A DNA stretch of 32,500 nt from Leptospira mayottensis 200901116 (lineage in GTDB: Bacteria; Spirochaetota; Leptospiria; Leptospirales; Leptospiraceae): contig NZ_CP024871.1 of the NCBI RefSeq assembly GCF_000306675.2, forward strand, positions 2,655,001 to 2,687,500. The letters are read 5' to 3'. The notes below the pieces were generated by a model. That model was not told where the DNA came from. It searched no databases and worked only from the letters and a program-made list of their open reading frames with translations. The translations under genes and the position numbers were made by a program. Position 1 is the first letter of the stretch; every line of letters begins with the position of its first letter. Positions 13,302-32,500 of the stretch are shown here, piece after piece.

Positions 13302-13324
13302 ATCAACCGATATGACAATTTTTT
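13292..13324 (+). terminator. intrinsic terminator of rlmD
   Basis: The stem ATCGGATTG/CAACCGAT, with one bulged base and a short loop, overlaps the stop codon. A T-run (TTTTTT at 13319-13324) follows 8 bases later. It is a plausible rho-independent terminator. Confidence 0.5.
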
Positions 13325-13881
13325 GATTCATATTTTTTCTTTCGGAGCTCATCCCTCACGAACGTTATGCAAATTTCAAACTCTCAGTAATCGAAAGCCA
13401 GAATTCCATTAACGTTCAATATAATTATATTTTTAGTATATTCTTTAATTTTTGAATATTTATTTATCTCTCTATATCCGTATCGAAACGTAATTTTAGG
13501 TTAAAATCTTTTTCCCGCAAGAAGAGACTTATTTCCTACTGTAACTTTTTTTGTGTTCACAATCACCGAATTTCAATTTACAAAACTTTCAGGACAGTTA
13601 GGATTTTTCCGTTTTTTCAGGGAATGATCCGTTAAAATTTTCAGAGTTTACGGATCCATCCAAAACGTTCAATCTTGACTCAAATGAACGCAAACGATTA
13701 CAATTCCGCTAAAAATTTCCTCCTTTGCCCTTTCTTCAATTATGATTGTATACGTCCATTTCCAAAAAAGTCGGTTTTACGTTTTCGAAAGCCAAAAGCC
13801 TTTTTCAACTTCCTATAAAACTCAAAAATTCCTATAGAGATTTCAGTTTCTCATCGATATTCAAGAGGAGAGATACTTTTT
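13325..13881. other. gene-free AT-rich gap before the SpoIID-domain gene
   Basis: No gene, repeat or RNA is supported in these roughly 550 bases. A short open stretch at 13746-13943 overlaps the next gene in another frame and has no support. The promoter of the 13882 gene should lie in the last 150 bases. Confidence 0.4.
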
Positions 13882-15006
<1,125 letters not shown>

Positions 15007-15012
15007 ATTACT

Positions 15013-15060
15013 AATTTTAATAGGAAAACTTCTTTCATAGATTTTTTCCTTATTAAAATT
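15013..15060 (+). terminator. long hairpin after the SpoIID-domain gene
   Basis: AATTTTAATAGGAAAA (15013-15028) pairs with TTTTCCTTATTAAAATT (15044-15060) with one bulge and a 15-base loop, starting 7 bases after the stop. The T-runs on both strands would let it terminate in either direction. Confidence 0.6.
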
Positions 15061-15446
15061 CGAACATTAAGTCTACTATAAACCATATCAAAAACGGATA
15101 CCAACGTTATAGAACTACTTTTTAAAATCAGTTTCTAATATTCTTATTAATTAATATAGATCCCGCTTTTTCGACGTGAATAAGAGGTATTATCCCACTG
15201 AAACCTCCTCCATCATAAACCTTTTAGCAAGAATTTTCTATCGCCGTATTCGATAATAAAGATATCTTTATCTAATTTTAAACTGAAAATTCTTATGGGT
15301 TCCACGGAAAAATTCGTAGAAACACCCATCAAATATAACAACGTTTTTGTGAAAAACTTCGAACTCTGCCTTTTACGGAAGAATGGTAGGTTAGAAGAGT
15401 TCCCAAATGGAATTGACCGAGAAAAATGATAGCTCAAGGATAACGG
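15061..15446. other. gap with a possible small minus-strand coding remnant
   Basis: Most of this stretch is featureless. On the minus strand, 15329-15213 reads MGVSTNFSVEPIRIFSLKLD and ends FIIEYGDRKFLLKGL. That looks more protein-like than chance but has no ribosome site or recognised family. It could be a short gene or a decayed C-terminus. The promoter for the Rpn-type gene should be at the right end. Confidence 0.25.
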
Positions 15447-16385
15447 ATGACCGAAGTGAACAATCCTCACGATCGACTGATCCGAGAAACCTTTCAGGAC
15501 AAAAAAGAAGCGGCTACTTTTTTCAAAAACACGTTACCGCCGGAAGTGGTCAAACTACTCGACTTGGAAAACTTGGAATTGACCGAATCGAGCTTTATAT
15601 CCGAGGAACTAAAACAAGAACAAACGGATTTGCTGTTTCAAATCCCTCTCAAGTCCGGAAACAAGTCGAACGTCTATTTACTTTTCGAACACAAAAGTTA
15701 TTTAGAAAACACCATCTATATTCAATTACTCGGATATTTAACGGAAATCTATCGAAACCAACAAAGAAATGGAGAGCCACTTTCCGTAGTCATTCCATTC
15801 GTGTTCTATCACGGAGAAAAGGAATGGAAATTGGGGAATCGATTTTTGGACCAGTTCGTATTAACAAAACAAGAAACGGAAATTCTGAAGGACTTTATCC
15901 CCGATTTTAAAATAGACTTGTTTGATCTAAAAGAAGTAGAGTTGAAGAAGAAGTTGGAAAGCATTACTTTTCAAGTCACTTTGGGAGTGGTTCAAAAAAT
16001 CCGGGAAGGGGATTTGGAATTTGTTTCTCACTTACCGGGGTTATTTTCGCTATTATTAGGAATAGAGGAAGAATCGAAAAGGGTTGCAATCTTACGGAAA
16101 CTGTTGTTGTATATTTATTGGGCCCGTGATTTAAAACCTACGGAACTCAAAAGAGTTTTGGAAAGATCAAAATTAGAACAATACGAGGAACTAACAGTGA
16201 CTACAGCGGAGAGACTCATTTCAGAAGGCATACAACAGGGAATGCAGCAAGGTATCGAAAAAGGTGTTGAGAAAGGTAAATTAGAAGATGCCGGTAAAAT
16301 GTTAAAGAAAGGGATTGATCTAAAGACCGTTTTAGAAATTACAGGACTCTCCGAAAAAACCCTGAAAGAACATGGAATTCTCTAA
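15447..16385 (+). CDS. Rpn-family PD-(D/E)XK nuclease (recombination-promoting nuclease/putative transposase)
   Basis: This 312-residue protein belongs to the Transposase_31/RpnA family. It opens with [20 protein letters not shown] (6-25), the family's N-terminal signature. The PD-(D/E)XK core is seen as Asp61 (EQTDLLFQI) with Glu81 and Lys83 (YLLFEHKSY). [17 protein letters not shown] follows, and a C-terminal [18 protein letters not shown] coil, then a helix-turn-like [20 protein letters not shown]. coli RpnA is a DNA endonuclease that raises RecA-independent recombination; the same role here is inference. AAGGATAACGG precedes the ATG. The TAA stop (16383-16385) is also the target duplication of an inserted MITE. 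Such genes often lie amid mobile DNA, as here. Confidence 0.85.
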   Translation: MTEVNNPHDRLIRETFQDKKEAATFFKNTLPPEVVKLLDLENLELTESSFISEELKQEQTDLLFQIPLKSGNKSNVYLLFEHKSYLENTIYIQLLGYLTEIYRNQQRNGEPLSVVIPFVFYHGEKEWKLGNRFLDQFVLTKQETEILKDFIPDFKIDLFDLKEVELKKKLESITFQVTLGVVQKIREGDLEFVSHLPGLFSLLLGIEEESKRVAILRKLLLYIYWARDLKPTELKRVLERSKLEQYEELTVTTAERLISEGIQQGMQQGIEKGVEKGKLEDAGKMLKKGIDLKTVLEITGLSEKTLKEHGIL

Positions 16386-16543
16386 GAATACGTCTCAAAA
16401 CCTTAAAAAATATCTCTAACGATCCGGTAAGTTTCTAAAAAACGTGGGAGGTTCCCACAGATTCGTTGTATTGACTTTCAGATAGATTTTATTGTTGTTA
16501 CTCCCGTTGGAGTTCCTACATCCGAGGCTTTTAAGACAAGCTC
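16386..16543 (+). mobile_element. MITE-1 (158 bp) inserted at the Rpn gene stop codon
   Basis: The ends GAATACGTCTCAAAACCTT and, inverted, GAGCTTGTCTTAAAAGCC are degenerate inverted repeats like the IS5-A and IS5-B termini. TAA duplications lie at 16383-16385 and 16544-16546. The body is about 150 bp with no gene, and aligns end to end with 24100-24247 (shared CCTTAAAAAA, AACGATCC and AAGTTTCTAAAAA). It carries two palindromic motifs, one at 16443-16460 (GTGGGAGGTTCCCAC). It is presumably mobilised by an IS5 transposase. Confidence 0.65.
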
Positions 16544-16664
16544 TAAATTTACTAAAAATAGGAAGGACGATAGTCAAAAAGAAAAACCAGGCTACATTGT
16601 TCCCGATATGGATCACAGCGTAGGGCAACATCTCCTAGGCAAGGTCACACTTATCCACTAATAA

Positions 16665-17994
<1,330 letters not shown>

Positions 17995-18005
17995 ACTAAT
18001 AACTA

Positions 18006-18879
18006 GAGGTTATCTCAAAAACCGTCATCCGTGTAGTCAGACTTAAAATTTCTTGTACTTAAACTATAAATAATATAATTGATCGTTATGAGCCGATTAG
18101 GTGACTTAACGAACGAACAATGGGATTTGCTTTGCGATTTACTTGTAGAACCCGAAGCAAGAGATGACGGTAAAGGTCGTCCGCGTGTAAATTCAAGATC
18201 AATTTTGGACGGTATATTATGGATTCTTCGCACTGGTGCTCCGTGGATAGACCTACCTGATAGATATCCCGCATATCAAACATGCCATCGAAGATTTCAA
18301 GAATGGCGCAAAAATGGAACCCTGGATAAAATTTTAGAAGCGCTTCTTCATGACTTAGAAATAAGAGGCAAGATGGATTTAAGTACGTGTTTCATTGACG
18401 GGACTTTTGTTCCTGGAAAAAAGGGGCCTACGTATTGGCAAAACTAAACGGGGAAAGGGTACAAAAGTCATGGTTATCGTCGACAAAAATGGTATTCCTA
18501 TCTCCGCCGGGATTGAAAGTGCTTCGCCGCATGAAAGTAAGCTCGCGGAAGGTGCAATCATCCGCAAAAAAGTCAAAGGCAAAATCAAAGATTTAGTCGG
18601 AGATCGTGCTTACGATTCTGGTCCTTTAGATGAATATCTTAAAAAGAAATATAAAGTAAATTTGATCGCTCCACACAAATCAAATCGAAAAAAGAAAAAG
18701 ACACAGGATGGACGTAAGCTGCGGAAATATCGTGGAAGATGGAAAATTGAACGAACTTTTTCTTGGCTACAGAACTTCAGAAGATTTGCAACTCGATACG
18801 AACGAAACGATCAAAACTTTTATGGAATTCTGATACTCGCATGTATCATGATCGTTATTAGGAGTTTTTGAGATAACCT

Positions 18880-18880
<1 letters not shown>
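18006..18880 (+). mobile_element. IS5-family element IS5-C (875 bp)
   Basis: The inverted ends are GAGGTTATCTCAAAAACC and, inverted, GAGGTTATCTCAAAAACTC. TA flanks both sides (18004-18005, 18881-18882). Its last base supplies the third base of the stop codon of the minus-strand gene ending at 18880; the pre-insertion sequence also read TAG there. It encodes a two-frame transposase unlike those of IS5-A and IS5-B. Confidence 0.85.
18088..18871 (+). pseudogene. IS5-C transposase, frames out of normal slip register
   Basis: Frame one begins [20 protein letters not shown], with [20 protein letters not shown] and the first Asp in [13 protein letters not shown]. Frame two continues [20 protein letters not shown], with the second Asp in VGDRAYDSG and Glu in KIERTFSWLQNFR, ending at TGA 18869-18871. 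The join is at an A6G4 run (18417-18426). Here frame two lies +1 (equivalently -2) from frame one, whereas IS5-A and IS5-B join by -1. One more G would restore a -1 slip, so this copy probably lost a base and may be inactive, unless it uses +1 shifting. Confidence 0.75.
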
Positions 18881-19806
<926 letters not shown>

Positions 19807-19882
19807 AAGAATTAGGCATCCTATTGGAAAGAAGGTTTCGAATCAAGTTGGTTTTCATCCTGAAAAGAGAAAGAAAGCGTCT

Positions 19883-22372
<2,490 letters not shown>

Positions 22373-22378
22373 GAGGTT

Positions 22379-23074
<696 letters not shown>

Positions 23075-23273
23075 TTCTTTGAGGGAACAGTAGAATTCGG
23101 AATGAAATTTATGGAAAGTGAAAAAATGCGGAGTCGATATAATTTGATGGATAATTATGATTTGTCCAAATTTCGACAAGGATCGTAAAAGAAGTCTATG
23201 AAATCCCAATCGCTAATATCAAAATGAGTACCTGAAATTAAGATGAAATAGAAATGATAATAAAGAAATTAAT

Positions 23274-23407
23274 TCAAGAGAGATTACAACTTGCTATGTC
23301 GTAGATAACTTCGGCTCGTTCTTTAGTATTCAACCCCTTTGCTTCTTCCCTAATTTTGAGATCGTCAAATACTGATGTTACATTTAGAATTACGTTGGCT
23401 TTACTTA
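23274..23407 (-). pseudogene. C-terminal gene fragment cut by IS5-A3
   Basis: On the minus strand, from the IS5-A3 edge to a TGA at 23274-23276, the frame reads [20 protein letters not shown] and continues [18 protein letters not shown]. The composition is protein-like. Its upstream part should lie beyond 24412 if IS5-A3 simply inserted. There the joined frame stays open for only about ten codons before a stop and has no start, so the gene is decayed or the fit is chance. I recognise no family. Confidence 0.3.
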
Positions 23408-23421
23408 GCTTGTCCCAAAAC

Positions 23422-24361
<940 letters not shown>

Positions 24362-24625
24362 ATCGCATCATACATTAATGTGTACAAGAAGGTTTTTAAG
24401 AACACGCTCTTAGACTCGATCTTAATAGAATTACATCCTATAGTGTTTGTTAGTTAACAGGTTTCAAACTCCAAAATTAACTCTAATCCCATTTACACTT
24501 TATAATATGATCTTTCTACTCGCACAGGCAACAACTTCCGTTCCAGTTCACTATTATTGTAAACCTTTTACTCGGAATGTACTGAGGATGAGCCGATCTG
24601 TAGTGTGCGATCGTTCATTTAAATA

Positions 24626-25889
<1,264 letters not shown>

Positions 25890-26185
25890 CGAAATTCTTT
25901 CTTACACGTTTTTAACCAGTGAATTTTCAGGAAAGAATCCGAAAACCCGTTTTCAATCGAAAGCCATCTCAAAAACAGATTCTATCAGCATGAATTCACG
26001 TATTTTCCGACTTTGCAAACGCCTCCCCGTTCTTCCAAAACCTACTCAACCAAAAAAACGTGGACTCAGTTCGTCCTAATCCTATTTCCAAGGAATTTCG
26101 AGTCTTATAAACAAGATCGTTTACCAAAATAAGTTCCAATAAAAAAACACTTTCAAAACAAATTTCAACCTGGATCCTGTAAAAC
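25890..26185. promoter_or_regulatory. divergent promoter region of pyrE and nadE
   Basis: This gap of 296 bp between two divergent starts must hold promoters for both. Several TATAAT-like strings exist (for example TTATAAAC near 26106), but I cannot assign them. No gene is supported. Confidence 0.4.
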
Positions 26186-28120
<1,935 letters not shown>

Positions 28121-28280
28121 AATATTCTTAACTGCTAGTGTGTTCCGATTATTACCAATCATTGCATAATGTAGTGTCACAAAGAGATCTAAATGATTAG
28201 GATATTATACGTTGTAAAAATAGATATCTGCCAGAAATAAAAAACGGATTTTAAAGAATTGGAAAAGAATCAGTTGAAGG

Positions 28281-28304
28281 GAAGGCACTGAAAATGTGCC
28301 CTTC
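28281..28304 (-). terminator. hairpin terminator for the anchored Ser/Gly-rich protein gene
   Basis: On the minus strand, GAAGGGCAC and GTGCCTTC pair around a 7-base loop with one bulge, about 40 bases after the stop at 28346. The flanking gap 28121-28280 holds no gene. The hairpin could also serve nadE transcripts arriving from the other side. Confidence 0.5.
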
Positions 28305-28345
28305 ATACTTCAGATCATTTCCAAAATACCATATCCTCAAGGCAC

Positions 28346-29041
<696 letters not shown>

Positions 29042-29053
29042 GAGATGCTCCGA

Positions 29054-29085
<32 letters not shown>

Positions 29086-29153
29086 TGATCTAGGAAATTC
29101 TATCCCGAATACGTTTCTAATTTTTAAGAAACCAAATCCTACGCAAGATAAAA

Positions 29154-30664
<1,511 letters not shown>

Positions 30665-30665
30665 T

Positions 30666-30994
<329 letters not shown>

Positions 30995-31039
30995 AAACCG
31001 TACGAATAAACTGATTTTTTACCTCTATCTAAATTAGAA

Positions 31040-32238
<1,199 letters not shown>

Positions 32239-32407
32239 GACTCACACAAAGTTTTCTCTTAACCGTTTTGGTAGGACCAAACATTCCTTACATAAAACGG
32301 AACCTCCCACGAACACCTCTTAGAACCCGTCAAAGTATTAACTTATTTTCCATACTCTTCGTTATTTTTGCGATAAGCCGAATTCCATTTTTGAAAAGGC
32401 TTTTAAA

Positions 32408-32500
32408 CTACAAAATCCGAATTCCAGGGAACTGCTTAAACTCCTTCAAAATCTGATGGGAAATTTTCGTCTTCATATCCCTTCTTCCTCTTATGTGAGT
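32408..32500 (-). CDS. C-terminal part of a gene running off the window
   Basis: The minus strand is open from the window edge to a TAG at 32408-32410, reading THIRGRRDMKTKISHQILKE and ending FPGIRIL. It is a plausible C-terminus converging on the Fe-ADH-like gene, with about 170 bp between them. Too little is visible to name it. Confidence 0.35.
   Translation of the reverse strand, partial: THIRGRRDMKTKISHQILKEFKQFPGIRIL

Noticed and set aside
15407..15910. 167-residue frame overlapping the Rpn gene
   Set aside because: Basic, low-information shadow of the Rpn-type coding frame, which has clear family motifs.
16416..16631. Minus-strand open stretch with a hydrophobic start (MLPYAVIHIGNN)
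   Set aside because: It lies mostly in MITE-1; the pre-insertion sequence would run antisense into the Rpn gene, so the frame is a product of the insertion.
23075..23209. N-terminal extension of the ABC ATPase
   Set aside because: Phe/His/Ile-rich and unlike the family; the ATG at 23074 gives the usual length.

Overview
The window comes from a spirochaete chromosome, most likely a pathogenic Leptospira. The DNA is AT-rich, and the window combines Lys- and Ser-rich lipoproteins, a FlgM-like protein, an IS110 element resembling leptospiral IS1533, an IS3 element resembling IS1500, and several two-frame IS5-family elements. The species cannot be fixed from sequence alone. No rRNA, tRNA or CRISPR array was seen.

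Region 1 (1-1447) is an insertion-sequence graveyard: an eroded IS110 end, a small inverted-repeat element, and a decayed DDE transposase split by an intact IS5-family element (called IS5-A1 here). Region 2 (1887-5675) holds a beta-helix lipoprotein gene on the + strand. Facing it is a two-gene minus-strand unit: a small lipoprotein followed by a DUF4105/Lnb-like envelope protein. Region 3 (about 6421-11837) is a dense IS nest. IS256-1 sits inside IS5-A2, which sits inside an IS110 element, and both insertions have clean target duplications. Next to it, an IS3 element is cut by IS5-B, which itself contains a deleted IS256 fragment.

Region 4 (11934-16385) has an rRNA uracil-5 methyltransferase (RlmD/RumA type), a SpoIID/LytB-domain lipoprotein and an Rpn-family PD-(D/E)XK nuclease. 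Region 5 (16386-18880) is the short gap between two convergent genes, filled by a 158-bp MITE, IS256-2 and IS5-C. The MITE and IS5-C landed exactly on the stop codons of the two flanking genes and left both proteins unchanged. Region 6 (18880-23074, minus strand) is an ABC ATPase, a GTG-started FtsX-type permease six bases later, and a conserved protein of unknown function. Region 7 (23274-24412) is an old decayed IS5-A3 copy, itself interrupted by a second MITE.

Region 8 (24626-32500) is mostly housekeeping: pyrE overlapping a membrane protein gene (minus), divergent nadE (+), an anchored Ser/Gly-rich protein (minus), then a + strand run of lipoprotein, rsmI, flgM and a degenerate iron-alcohol-dehydrogenase-like gene. 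The tail of one more minus-strand gene is at the right edge.

The observations most worth following are a family of about 150-bp MITEs with IS5-B-like ends and internal palindromes, the insertions at stop codons, the non-coding IS110 left end that should encode a bridge RNA, and the inverted pairs of near-identical ISs that could flip core genes.
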